Origin: SLRI01 sp964460465
GTDB taxonomy: Bacteria > Pseudomonadota > Alphaproteobacteria > Geminicoccales > Geminicoccaceae
Direction: 5' to 3'
DNA: 64,000 nucleotides
Assembly (NCBI GenBank): GCA_964460465.1
Contig: CAYWSB010000010.1
Location: 1-64,000 of the forward strand
The number at the start of each line of letters is the position of its first letter. The stretch's first letter is position 1. The translations under genes and the position numbers were made by a program. Below the pieces are notes generated by a model that ran no database searches, was not told where the DNA came from, and saw only the letters and a list, made by a program, of their open reading frames with translations. Positions 13,668 through 22,076 of this stretch are shown here, in pieces.

Positions 13668-14225
13668 ATGCGCCGGCGACTTGTTCATCCCCTGGAGCGC
13701 GAGCGCCGTCTCGTGCACAGCCGCTGGCAGGTCCGACTGGCCATGGGGCCGCTCGATTGGCGCGAGCGATTGCAGTGGTGGCGGTACCGCGCCACGCCAG
13801 TGCTCATGCCCCTCGGCATCGGCGCCGCGGTCGCCGCAGCGCTCCTGCTGCTCTGGCTCGCGCTCCTGCCGGCCGCCTGGACCCTCGAGCAGCGGCTGCG
13901 GCACGTCGCAGCGGCGCCCGGCTGCGGCTCGGCACGCCATGTCGGGCTCGCCCCGGCCCGGCGCGGCGAGCCGGGCTACTACGCGCTGCACGACGCCGAC
14001 AGCGACGGCGTCGCCTGCGAGCCATTCGTCTCGGACCGCAACCTCACCCTGGAGCTGGTGGCAACGCGGACATGGTCGGCGGTCTCGAGCCGACTCTGGC
14101 CGCGTCCGCCCGGCGAGCTGGCGGACCGGCAGCCAGCCGCCGCGGTTGCGTCGACCGGCGACGAGGAGGTGACGTCCGGGGCAGGTGATCTTCCCCCGAT
14201 CCCGACGCCGCCGCCAGGCCAATGA
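13668..14225 (+). CDS. Membrane-anchored Excalibur-domain protein
   Basis: 185 residues. A basic N-terminus is followed by one hydrophobic segment (about 44-70) and a calcium-binding-type Excalibur motif at 86-119. That motif has Cys86, the loop DADSDG and Cys117 in VACEP. The tail is Pro-rich. Excalibur domains occur in surface proteins and nucleases; no nuclease domain is present here, so its job is unknown. The ATG at 13668 is preceded by GGGAG with good spacing. An ATG at 13743 is the alternative. The stop overlaps the start of the next short frame (ATGA). Confidence 0.6.
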   Translation: MRRRLVHPLERERRLVHSRWQVRLAMGPLDWRERLQWWRYRATPVLMPLGIGAAVAAALLLLWLALLPAAWTLEQRLRHVAAAPGCGSARHVGLAPARRGEPGYYALHDADSDGVACEPFVSDRNLTLELVATRTWSAVSSRLWPRPPGELADRQPAAAVASTGDEEVTSGAGDLPPIPTPPPGQ

Positions 14226-14407
14226 CGGGTGCGCGCCGCGGCGAGCCGGAGCCATTGGTTCGCCGCGACGCCGATCACGACGGCATCGCCTGCGAACCGA
14301 TCCGGGCCGAAGCCGTGCGCAGCCATCGACCGAGGCCGCGCCGGCCGACCCGCCCGAAGCCGCGGCTGTGCCGCGCCGCCCCGGTGCGGCCTACTCGGCC
14401 GCCTTGA
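14222..14407 (+). CDS. Short frame with a partial second Excalibur motif
   Basis: 61 codons beginning in an ATGA overlap with the preceding gene. ARRGEP, then DADHDGIACEPI, repeats the second half of the upstream Excalibur motif almost residue for residue, but the half with the first cysteine is missing. The rest is Arg/Pro-rich with no features, and the last 17 bases overlap the ABC transporter 3' end on the other strand. It could be a real coupled cistron, or the residue of a second domain once fused to the upstream gene and lost by frameshift. Confidence 0.35.
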   Translation: MTGARRGEPEPLVRRDADHDGIACEPIRAEAVRSHRPRPRRPTRPKPRLCRAAPVRPTRPP

Positions 14408-16250
14408 CCAGGGATGCGTCGGGCTCGACGCAGAGCATGCCGCCGGACTGGCGCCGCCAGAGCGAGGCGTAGAGCCCGTCGGCCGCCACCAGCTCGCGAT
14501 GGCTGCCGGTCTCGACGATCCGGCCCTGGTCCATCACGACCAGCCGGTCCAGCATGGCGATGGTCGAGAGCCGGTGTGCTATGGCGATCACCGTCTTGCC
14601 CTCCATCAGCGACTCCAGCTGCTCCTGGATCGCCGCCTCGACCTCGGAATCGAGGGCCGAGGTCGCCTCGTCGAGCACCAGGATGGGGGCGTTCTTCAAG
14701 AGCACGCGGGCGATCGCGATGCGCTGCCGCTGGCCGCCGGAGAGCTTGACGCCGCGCTCGCCGACGAACGCGTCGTAGCCGCGCCGGCCCTTTTGGTCCT
14801 CGAGCTCGAGGATGAAGTCGTGCGCATGCGCCCGCCTCGCGGCCGCCTCCACCAGCTCCTGCGACGCGTCCGGGCTGCCGTAGCGGATATTGTCGCGGAT
14901 CGAGCGGTGCAGGAGCGACGTGTCCTGGGTCACCATGCCGATCCGGCCGCGCAGCGACTCCTGCGTCACCGTGGCGATGTCCCGGCCGTCGATCAGGATG
15001 CACCCCGCCTCGGGATCGTAGAAGCGGAGGAGAAGGTTGACGAGCGTCGACTTGCCGGCGCCGGAGCGGCCGACGAGCCCGACCTTCTCGCCCGGCCGGA
15101 TAGCGAGGTCGAGGCCCTCGATGACCCCCGCCTCCTTGCCGTAGTGGAAGGTCACCCGCTCGAAGCCGATCTCACCCCTCGGCACGACCAGCTCCGACGC
15201 CCCTGCCCGGTCGACGACCTCCGGCGCCCTGGCCAGCGTGTTGATGCCGTCCTGCACCGTGCCGATGTTCTCGAACAGCGAGCCGACCTCCCACAGGACC
15301 CAGTTCGACATCGCCCGGATGCGCATGACGACGGCGATGGCGACGGCGATGACGCCGAGCGAGATCAGCGCCTGGTGCCAGGCGTAGACGGCGAGCCCGG
15401 CGATCCCGGCCAGCAGCAGGGCATTGAGGGTGTGCAGGAGAACGGTGAGCGACGTGGCGAGGCGCATCTGCCGGTGGACCGTGTCCATGAAGCCGGACAT
15501 CGCATCCCTGGCATAGGCCTGCTCGCGCCGGCTGTGGGCGAAGAGCTTGACCGTCTGGATGTTGGTGTAGCTGTCGACCACCCGGCCGGTCATCTCGGCC
15601 CGGGCGTCCGCCTGCTCCATCGACACCTGCCGCAGCCGCGGCACGAAATGGACCAGCAGCGCCACGTAGCCCGCGAGCCAGAGGACGAGCGGCGTCATCA
15701 GCCAGGGCTCCGCCTGGCCGACCAGCACCATGGCCCCGACGAAATAGACGACGACGTAGACGAAGACCTCGGTGAGCTTCATCACCGTCTCGCGGATGGC
15801 GAGTGCCGTCTGCATCACCTTCTGCGCCACCCGCCCGGCGAACTCGTCCTGGAAGAAGCTCATCGACTGGCCGAGCATCCAGCGATGCGCCAGCCAGCGG
15901 ACCAGCATCGGGTAGTTGCCGAAGATCGTCTGGTGCTGCAGCAGGTTGCCGACGAGCTGCATCAAGGGAAAGGCGACCACGACCAGGAACGCCATGCCGG
16001 CGAGCGTCCAGCCGTGCGTGGCGAGGAACCCCTCGCGCTCGGCCCCGGCGAGCAGATCGACCAGCGAGCCCAGAAAGCTGAGGAACACGACCTCCAGGAT
16101 CGACACGGCGGCGGTGCCCACCGCCATCAACCCGATCCACGGGGCCACCGGCCGGGTGTAGTGCCAGACGAACGGCCAGAGCTGCGCCGGGGGGCGCCCG
16201 GGTGGCGCCGCCGGAAACGGATCGACGAGGTTCTCGAAAAAGCGGAACAT
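14391..16250 (-). CDS. ABC transporter, fused permease/ATP-binding protein (exporter)
   Basis: A 619-residue type IV (ABCB-like) half-transporter; two copies make an exporter. About six membrane helices cover residues 35-320. The ATP-binding domain has Walker A GRSGAGKST (about 394-402), the signature LSGGQRQRIAIARV, Walker B ILVLDEATSALDSE and the switch histidine in AIAHRLSTI. The substrate cannot be deduced; multidrug or lipid export is typical of the family. It follows an FMN reductase and a SelA-like enzyme on the same strand with 38 bp to the former. Confidence 0.9.
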   Translation of the reverse strand: MFRFFENLVDPFPAAPPGRPPAQLWPFVWHYTRPVAPWIGLMAVGTAAVSILEVVFLSFLGSLVDLLAGAEREGFLATHGWTLAGMAFLVVVAFPLMQLVGNLLQHQTIFGNYPMLVRWLAHRWMLGQSMSFFQDEFAGRVAQKVMQTALAIRETVMKLTEVFVYVVVYFVGAMVLVGQAEPWLMTPLVLWLAGYVALLVHFVPRLRQVSMEQADARAEMTGRVVDSYTNIQTVKLFAHSRREQAYARDAMSGFMDTVHRQMRLATSLTVLLHTLNALLLAGIAGLAVYAWHQALISLGVIAVAIAVVMRIRAMSNWVLWEVGSLFENIGTVQDGINTLARAPEVVDRAGASELVVPRGEIGFERVTFHYGKEAGVIEGLDLAIRPGEKVGLVGRSGAGKSTLVNLLLRFYDPEAGCILIDGRDIATVTQESLRGRIGMVTQDTSLLHRSIRDNIRYGSPDASQELVEAAARRAHAHDFILELEDQKGRRGYDAFVGERGVKLSGGQRQRIAIARVLLKNAPILVLDEATSALDSEVEAAIQEQLESLMEGKTVIAIAHRLSTIAMLDRLVVMDQGRIVETGSHRELVAADGLYASLWRRQSGGMLCVEPDASLVKAAE

Positions 16251-16288
16251 CTGCCATCACCAAGAAATGCGGTACGCCCGGCGGCACC

Positions 16289-16867
16289 TCACCCGTGCGG
16301 CCGACCATAGGGTCGCTTGGCCCTGGCCTCGTCGAGCGCGATGGCCCACCAGAGCAGCTGGTCGACCATCAGCGTCAGCGCCCGCGCCGGTCCCTCGGGG
16401 TCCACCGTCTCGCCCGCCGAGTCGAACCGCTCCCAGGCCATGGGAAAGCTCACGCCGTCGCGGATCGTCACGGCGTGCAGCTCGGCGAAGACCAGCCGGA
16501 GCTGCTCGACCGCCCGCAGCCCGCCCGAGACCCCGCCATAGGAGACGAAGCCCACCGGCTTGGCCAGCCATTCGGCCTTGGCCGAGTCGATCAGCTGCTT
16601 GAGCGCTGCCGGGTAGCCGTGATTGTACTCGGGCGTCACCACGATGAAGGCCTTGGCGCCACCGAGCCGTTTGCGGAGCGCCGACACCGCCGGCCCCGGC
16701 TCGCGCTCGAGCCGCCGCGGGAAGTCGATCTCGAGCGGGTCGATCACGTCGAGGGTCAGGTCCGGCCGCTCCGCCAGCCGTGCCGCCGTCCAGCGCGCCA
16801 CCGTCTCGCCGAACCGCCCCTCGCGCGTGCTGCCGAGGATCAGGGCAACGGTCATGGTCTCGGGCAT
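16289..16867 (-). CDS. NADPH-dependent FMN reductase family protein
   Basis: A 192-residue flavodoxin-like protein. It begins MTVALILGSTREGRFGE, the phosphate-binding loop for FMN, and contains the family motif TPEYNHGYPAALKQLID plus FVSYGGVSGG. Members reduce FMN, quinones or azo compounds with NAD(P)H. The start at 16867 has GGAG six bases upstream; ATG 16855 is also possible. It sits between a PLP enzyme and an ABC exporter on one strand, but no shared pathway is evident. Confidence 0.88.
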   Translation of the reverse strand: MPETMTVALILGSTREGRFGETVARWTAARLAERPDLTLDVIDPLEIDFPRRLEREPGPAVSALRKRLGGAKAFIVVTPEYNHGYPAALKQLIDSAKAEWLAKPVGFVSYGGVSGGLRAVEQLRLVFAELHAVTIRDGVSFPMAWERFDSAGETVDPEGPARALTLMVDQLLWWAIALDEARAKRPYGRPHG

Positions 16868-16968
16868 CGGCATCTCCGGGCTCGGGGCGGCAGGGCATGG
16901 GGCAGCAACTGCATCAACCAACCTAAGGCGCCTGTGACGGATGTCACGCCCGCCCCGCCGGCGGCGCC

Positions 16969-18150
16969 CTACGCCACTGCCCGCCAGACCTCGCCCAGGG
17001 CGGCGACGAGCAGCCCCGGGTCCTCCGGCCTGAGGCACAAGGGCGACACCCAGACCCGCCCTTGTGCCAGGTCGCCGGGCTCGAGGAACACCTGCGGCCG
17101 CCGTGCCCTGAGCGCGCGGTCGATCGCCCGTGCGCGCTCCGCCGACCCCGCCTCCAGGCACAGGCGCGGCACGACGCCCGCCACCAGCCGCAGCGGCAAG
17201 CCGGGCAGGCCGTCCCTGATCGCCTCGAGCGGCACCGCCCAGCGTGCCGCCCTCGCCTCGTCGCCCTCGGCCACGAACCGCTCGAGCGCGACCAGGAGCC
17301 CGGCGATCTCCTCCTTGCCCGCCTTGCAGGGCCGTCCCACGCCATTGCGCGGCAGACCCGGCAGCAGCGCCTTGTCGATGAACGCCGCCGGCGGCTGGAA
17401 GACCTCGAACGCCATGTCGAGATCGAGCATCTGCAGGGCCGCCGACATCACGAGGTCGCGCCGCCCGGCCAGGATGCCCGAGGCCTGCGGCCCGCCCAGC
17501 GCCTTGCCGCCCGAGAACGCCACGAGATCGGCGCCGAGCTCGACGAAGCGCCGCAGGTTCGCAGTCGGTGGCAGCTCGGCCGCCGCGTCGACGATCACCG
17601 GCACCCCGCGCGCATGGGCCACCTCGACCACCTCCGCCAGCGGCGGCAGCGCGCCTGCGTCCGCCACCCAGAGCACCGCCGCCGTCCGTGGCCCGAGCGC
17701 CGCCGCGATCTCCCAGGCCTCGGCATCCCGCTCGCCGGCCCCGGCGAACCGGTCCGGCAGCCCCACCTCGACGATCCTGGCCCCGGCCGTCCGCACCGCG
17801 TGGTCGTAGGCGTTGCGCTGGCTGCGCACCATGACGATCTCGTCCGCGGGCCCCACCGCCGCGGGCAATCCAGCCATCAGCGTCGGGTCCAGCCGCGTCA
17901 TGCAGGCCGCCGCCGCCAGGAGCAGCCCCGCCGCCGCGCCCGACGTCACGAGCCCGCTCTCCGCCCCCGTCGCCGCCGCGATCCTGGCCGCCGCCGCCGC
18001 CTGCAGCTGCACCATGTCCACGCAGGCCGAGGATGCCTCCAGCATGGCGTCCGCCACCTCGGGATGCATCACCCCGCCCGACAACCGGGTCGCCGTCCCC
18101 TTGCCGTTGACGATCACCGGCACCCCCAGGCGCCCGTAGATCCCCGTCAT
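16969..18150 (-). CDS. SelA-like PLP-dependent enzyme
   Basis: A 393-residue fold-type I PLP enzyme related to L-seryl-tRNA(Sec) selenium transferase. The PLP lysine is in FSGGKALGGPQASG, preceded by VDAAAELPP, which supplies the aspartate. It lacks the long tRNA-binding N-terminal region of true SelA and no selB or selC is nearby. I therefore expect one of the stand-alone SelA-like lyases or transferases (for example the D-glucosaminate-6-phosphate ammonia-lyase type) rather than selenocysteine synthesis. The start follows a very good GGAGGAAT site. Its substrate is unknown. Confidence 0.8.
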   Translation of the reverse strand: MTGIYGRLGVPVIVNGKGTATRLSGGVMHPEVADAMLEASSACVDMVQLQAAAAARIAAATGAESGLVTSGAAAGLLLAAAACMTRLDPTLMAGLPAAVGPADEIVMVRSQRNAYDHAVRTAGARIVEVGLPDRFAGAGERDAEAWEIAAALGPRTAAVLWVADAGALPPLAEVVEVAHARGVPVIVDAAAELPPTANLRRFVELGADLVAFSGGKALGGPQASGILAGRRDLVMSAALQMLDLDMAFEVFQPPAAFIDKALLPGLPRNGVGRPCKAGKEEIAGLLVALERFVAEGDEARAARWAVPLEAIRDGLPGLPLRLVAGVVPRLCLEAGSAERARAIDRALRARRPQVFLEPGDLAQGRVWVSPLCLRPEDPGLLVAALGEVWRAVA

Positions 18151-18561
18151 GCGATTCCTCCGGGAAGCAGGATGAAAGCGGATGCGGGGAGGTTGACCCT
18201 CTTCGCACCCCACCGAAAGCTTGCCGGTCGGGCCACGCCAAGGCAAGTGGGCCGGGCCCGCCGGCCGGTCGTTGACGGCCGCTGAACGGTACCTGGTACC
18301 CTTGACGAACGGTTGACGGGCGACAGGGCGCCCGGATCGCCAGTTGGCGCGGACGGAGCGCGCCGGTGCTCCAGCCGTCGATCCACGTCGCGCCGCGAGC
18401 TGACGGGCCGGCGGCCCGCTCTCCGGGACCTTGTGGAGGCTCGGGCTGCGACCCCATCTAGATGAGGTGGGCCCGGCCGGCCCGACAGGGATCGGCCGAC
18501 CGGGCACCTGGCGCAGGCCAGGCGGGGACGGCCGGAGCGGGCGAGGCCAATCGGGGGAGCC
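18151..18561. other. Divergent intergenic region with short repeats
   Basis: 411 bases between the SelA-like gene and the YeeE/YedE gene. Notable are two GGTACC palindromes one base apart (18288-18293 and 18295-18300), TTGACG three times (18272, 18302, 18313) and GAACGGT twice (18284 and 18307). These look like operator or promoter material for the divergent genes, but I could not pair any TTGACG with a good -10. No protein-coding frame here is convincing. Confidence 0.4.
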
Positions 18562-19704
18562 ATGGAGGCGATGTCGACGCTCTTCGACGGTGAGGCAGTC
18601 CCGCTGGCGCTGGCTCTGGCGCTGGGCGCGGGGCTTCTCGGCCTGGTTGCCGGCTGGCTGATAGAGCGGACGCATTTCTGCACCATGGGGGCGATCAGCG
18701 ACGCCTATCTCTTCGGCAGCTGGCGGCGGGTGCGGGCCTGGACCCTGGCCGTGGCGACGGCCCTGTTGCTGACCCAGATGCTGGCGCTCGGCGGCGTGGT
18801 GCCGCTGGCGGAGACCTTCTATCTGGCGCCGCGCATCGAGGCATTGGCGCTGCTGGTCGGCGGCGTGCTGTTCGGCATCGGCATGGTGCTGGCCGGTGGC
18901 TGTGCCAGCCGCAATCTGGTGCGGCTGGGGGCCGGCAGCCTGAAGGCGCTGGTGGTGGTGCTGATGATCGGGCTCACCGCCTTCGCGACCATGGCCGGCG
19001 TGCTGGTCTGGCCGGCCGAGCTGCTGCGCAGCGCCGTGGTCTGGACGGTGGGCCAGCCGACCCAGAGCCTGGGCGCGCTGCTGGCCGCGGCCGGCATCGC
19101 CGCGAGGCCGGTGGCCGATGCGGTGCTGGGGTTGGCATTCGCCGCCCTGCTGCTGGTCTTCGTGCTCGCGGATGCGCGGTTTCGGCGGAGTCTGCCCGAT
19201 CTCGCGCTCGGCTTCGGCCTCGGCACGCTCGTCACCCTCGGCTTTCTGCTGACGGGCCGGCTTCTGGCCGATCCCTTCGAGCCGATCGCGGTCGTGTCGC
19301 TGGCCTACGTGGCGCCCACGGGCCGGGCCCTGCTCTGGACCATGACCGGCAACGGCCTGTGGCCGGGGTTCGGTGCGGCGCTGGTCCTCGGCACGATCGT
19401 CGGGGCGGCGCTGTCGGCCGGGCTCGGCGGGCGCTTTCGAATCGAGACGTTCCGCGCACCGGACGATATGATGCGCCATCTGGCCGGTGGGGCGCTGATG
19501 GGGTTCGGTGGCGTCCTGGCCCTGGGCTGCACGGTCGGCCAGGGCATCACGGGCCTCGCCACCCTGGCCATGGGCTCGTTCATTGCCGTGGGCGGGATCG
19601 TTGCCGGTGCGCTCCTGGCCCTGCGCCGGCTCGAGCGGGGCAGTTGGCGGGCCGCGTTCGGCCTTGGTGCGTCGACCGGGCTCGGTCCGGCCGGGCCGGT
19701 CTAG
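18562..19704 (+). CDS. YeeE/YedE family sulfur-compound transporter
   Basis: A 380-residue polytopic membrane protein with about ten helices. The conserved cysteine motifs of the thiosulfate transporter family are all present: FCTMGAISD near residue 40, GGCASR near 115 and GCTVGQG near 320. These cysteines relay thiosulfate or related sulfur species through the pore in characterised relatives. It has an excellent GGGGGAG site. A TIGR02186 membrane protein and a universal stress protein follow on the same strand, suggesting a small sulfur/stress operon. Confidence 0.88.
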   Translation: MEAMSTLFDGEAVPLALALALGAGLLGLVAGWLIERTHFCTMGAISDAYLFGSWRRVRAWTLAVATALLLTQMLALGGVVPLAETFYLAPRIEALALLVGGVLFGIGMVLAGGCASRNLVRLGAGSLKALVVVLMIGLTAFATMAGVLVWPAELLRSAVVWTVGQPTQSLGALLAAAGIAARPVADAVLGLAFAALLLVFVLADARFRRSLPDLALGFGLGTLVTLGFLLTGRLLADPFEPIAVVSLAYVAPTGRALLWTMTGNGLWPGFGAALVLGTIVGAALSAGLGGRFRIETFRAPDDMMRHLAGGALMGFGGVLALGCTVGQGITGLATLAMGSFIAVGGIVAGALLALRRLERGSWRAAFGLGASTGLGPAGPV

Positions 19705-19773
19705 GTCGGGAAAGCTGGGGAAGTCGATGACGCTGTCGAGCGCACGGTCGAGCGGGATGCCGGACAGGCCAGG

Positions 19774-20535
19774 ATGCCCGGCATGATGGTCAAGCTCGGC
19801 ACCGTTCTCGTCGTGGTGCTGGTCACCGTGCAGGCCTCGTCGGCCCGGGCCAGCGGCTTCATCGCCGATCTCTCGCACCATCTGATCGCCATCACGACGG
19901 CGTTCACGGGCAGCAACGTGCTGCTCTTCGGTGCCCTCGACGAGGCCGGCGCCGACGTCGTGGTCGTCGTGCGCGGACCCGACACCACCGCGACGGTCCG
20001 GCGCAAGAGCCGGGTCGGCTTCGTCTGGCTCAACACCGACGAGCTGGCGTTCTCGGCCGTGCCCGCGTTCTACGCCGTGGCGGCCAGCCGGCCGCTCGAC
20101 GCGATCATGGCCGAGGACGAGCGGGAGCGGTTCCGCATCGGCACCGAGCATCTGGCGCTGCAGCCGCTCAACGGCGTCGAGCGCTCGCCCGTCGAGCTCG
20201 CCTCGTTCCGCGCCGGGCTGGTGCGCAACAAGGCGCGCGACGATCTCTATGCCATCGACGTGTCGCCGGTGCGGTTTCTCGGCGACCGGCTGTTCCGGAC
20301 GACCTTGAGCTTTCCGGCCAACGTGCCGCCTGGCAACTATCGGGTGGAGGTCCTGCAGCTCCGGGACGGCGTGGTCGTCGGCGCGCAGACGAGCGTCCTC
20401 GTCATCTCCAAGGTCGGGCTCGAGGCCGAGATCTTCGACGCTGCGCGCACCAACCCGGCGCTCTACGGCCTGGTATCGGTCATTCTCGCCATCGGTGCCG
20501 GCTGGGCCGCGGGCGCCATCTTCAAGAAGCAGTGA
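19774..20535 (+). CDS. TIGR02186 family membrane protein (Alph_Pro_TM)
   Basis: 253 residues: a cleavable signal peptide (about 1-27, ending ASSARA), a long periplasmic domain, and one C-terminal membrane helix (about 228-248) with a short basic tail. The family is restricted largely to alphaproteobacteria, is of unknown function, and is often found beside sulfite/sulfur permeases. The segment LPANVPPG-like NVPPGNYRVEV is typical. The location after the YeeE/YedE transporter fits an accessory envelope role. Its stop is five bases ahead of the USP start. Confidence 0.85.
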   Translation: MPGMMVKLGTVLVVVLVTVQASSARASGFIADLSHHLIAITTAFTGSNVLLFGALDEAGADVVVVVRGPDTTATVRRKSRVGFVWLNTDELAFSAVPAFYAVAASRPLDAIMAEDERERFRIGTEHLALQPLNGVERSPVELASFRAGLVRNKARDDLYAIDVSPVRFLGDRLFRTTLSFPANVPPGNYRVEVLQLRDGVVVGAQTSVLVISKVGLEAEIFDAARTNPALYGLVSVILAIGAGWAAGAIFKKQ

Positions 20536-20539
20536 TGCG

Positions 20540-21091
20540 ATGCAGAGCATGAACAACGATCCGGCGGTCGATCAGGGGCTGCCGGTCGACGACGAGGGCG
20601 GCGACGTGGCGCCTGCTGCCGCGACGCCACAGCGGGTGTTCCTCGTCGTCGTCGACGAGAGCGAGGAGATGCGCAACGCGCTGCGCTTCGCCTGCCGCCG
20701 CGCCCAGCACACCAAGGGGCGGGTGGCGCTGCTCTACGTCGTCGAGCCGGTCGAGTTCCAGCACTGGATCGGGGTCGGTCGGGTGATGGAGGAGGAGGCA
20801 CGGCTCGAGGCCGAGCGGCGGATGCAGACCCTGGCCGCCGAGGTCTTCGCGCAGACGGGCGCGATGCCGACGGTCCACATCCGCGAAGGTCAGCGAGCGG
20901 AGCAGCTCATGGAGCTGCTGAGCGAGGAGCCGTCGATCTCGCTCCTGGTCCTCGCGACCGCCGTCGACGGCAAGGATCCGGGACCGCTGGTCACCTATCT
21001 GATGAACAACATCGCCCGCAACAAGTTCAGGGTGCCCGTGACGCTGGTGCCGGGCCAGCTCACCGACGAGGAGATCGACGCCCTGAGCTGA
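20540..21091 (+). CDS. Universal stress protein (UspA family)
   Basis: 183 residues with a short disordered N-terminus and one UspA domain. FLVVVDESEEMRNALRFA is the first strand and helix. The C-terminal part contains SLLVLATAVDG and a VPVTLVPG last strand. The classical ATP-binding G-2x-G-9x-G-S/T loop is not obvious, so it may be a non-nucleotide-binding member. I chose ATG 20540 over an upstream ATG lying inside the preceding gene. Confidence 0.88.
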   Translation: MQSMNNDPAVDQGLPVDDEGGDVAPAAATPQRVFLVVVDESEEMRNALRFACRRAQHTKGRVALLYVVEPVEFQHWIGVGRVMEEEARLEAERRMQTLAAEVFAQTGAMPTVHIREGQRAEQLMELLSEEPSISLLVLATAVDGKDPGPLVTYLMNNIARNKFRVPVTLVPGQLTDEEIDALS

Positions 21092-21118
21092 GACCCGCGC
21101 CGGTCGCCCGCGCTCAGC
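21087..21118. terminator. Stem-loop spanning the convergent stops of usp and the EamA gene
   Basis: GCTGAG (21087-21092) pairs with CTCAGC (21113-21118), with GC-rich inner pairing. It lies exactly between two convergent genes and includes both stop regions. No T-run exists on either strand, so it may be only a weak bidirectional end signal. Confidence 0.3.
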
Positions 21119-22076
21119 CGCCGCGGCGCATGACCAGGGCCACGCCGACGGTGGCGACCGCCATGCCGAGGAGCGCCGTGCCCCCGAGCGTTTCGCCGAG
21201 CACGATCCAGGCCACGAGGGTGGCGGCGGGCGGGACGAGGAAGAAGAGCGAGGCGACCCTGCCGGCCTCGCCGCGCCTGAGCATCAGGTTCAAGAGGGCG
21301 ATGGCGACGATCGAGTTGACCAGCACCAGATAGGCCAGGGCCGAGGCGAACGAAGGCGTCCAGGCAATGGCGGTGTCCTCGAACGCCAGGGCCGCGACCC
21401 CGGTGGCCAGGGCAGCGACGGCGAACTGCAGCGTGCCGCCCGCCCAGAGGTCGAAATGCGGGCAGAAGCGCTTCTGGTAGAGCGTGCCGCCGGTGATCGA
21501 GAGGAGGGCGACGAAGGCGACGGCGACGCCGAACGGGGAGCCCAGACCCGTGGCGAGCTTCTCGCCGAGGACCAAGACGACGCCGACGACGCCGAGGCCC
21601 AGACCGAGGATCTGCCGTGGCCGGACCCGCTCGCCGAGCCAGCGGGCGGCCAGCACGGCGGTGACCACCGGCTGCATGCCGACGATGAGGGCGAGACCGC
21701 CGGCGGTGATCCCGGCGTCGAAGGCGAGATAGGCCGCACTGAAATAGACTGCCTGAATGATCAGGCCGGCCACGAGGATGTGGCCGAGCTCGGCCGGACG
21801 CCGCGGCCAGGGCGACCGAAGCACCAGGGCGATCGCCAGCATCAGGCCGGTGACGATGACGAAGCGGAGCGCCAGGAAGGTGACGGGCTCGGCCCCCTCG
21901 AGGCCGAGCTTGGCGGCGATGAAGCCCGACGACCAGAAGAGCAGGAAGAGGGTCGGGGCGGCACGCTCGATCGCGCCGGGCGCGGCGAGCGGTGCCGGCC
22001 CGCGCTCAGAAATGACGCCAGCCGAGGTGCTGGACCTCGAGCGCCGCACCGGTCGGGTCGAGGACCTCGAGGCCAC
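21114..22076 (-). CDS. EamA/DMT-family permease
   Basis: About 320 residues with ten predicted membrane helices and two EamA repeats. It opens LFLLFWSSGFIAAKLGLEGA and ends with a basic MRRGG. The family exports amino acids, nucleobases or other metabolites; the substrate is not predictable. The start is uncertain: GTG 22076 overlaps thiL by 71 bases and GTG 22049 by 44. No ATG fits before the first helix. It is the last gene of the nrdR-rib-nusB-thiL series. Confidence 0.85.
   Translation of the reverse strand: MASRSSTRPVRRSRSSTSAGVISERGPAPLAAPGAIERAAPTLFLLFWSSGFIAAKLGLEGAEPVTFLALRFVIVTGLMLAIALVLRSPWPRRPAELGHILVAGLIIQAVYFSAAYLAFDAGITAGGLALIVGMQPVVTAVLAARWLGERVRPRQILGLGLGVVGVVLVLGEKLATGLGSPFGVAVAFVALLSITGGTLYQKRFCPHFDLWAGGTLQFAVAALATGVAALAFEDTAIAWTPSFASALAYLVLVNSIVAIALLNLMLRRGEAGRVASLFFLVPPAATLVAWIVLGETLGGTALLGMAVATVGVALVMRRGG

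Noticed and set aside
14229..16310. 693-codon plus frame opposite the ABC exporter
   Set aside because: No motif, and it mirrors a well conserved transporter.
16969..20556. 1195-codon minus frame extending the SelA-like gene
   Set aside because: The upstream 800 codons lie opposite the YeeE and TIGR02186 genes; the good GGAGGAAT start at 18150 gives a family-length protein.
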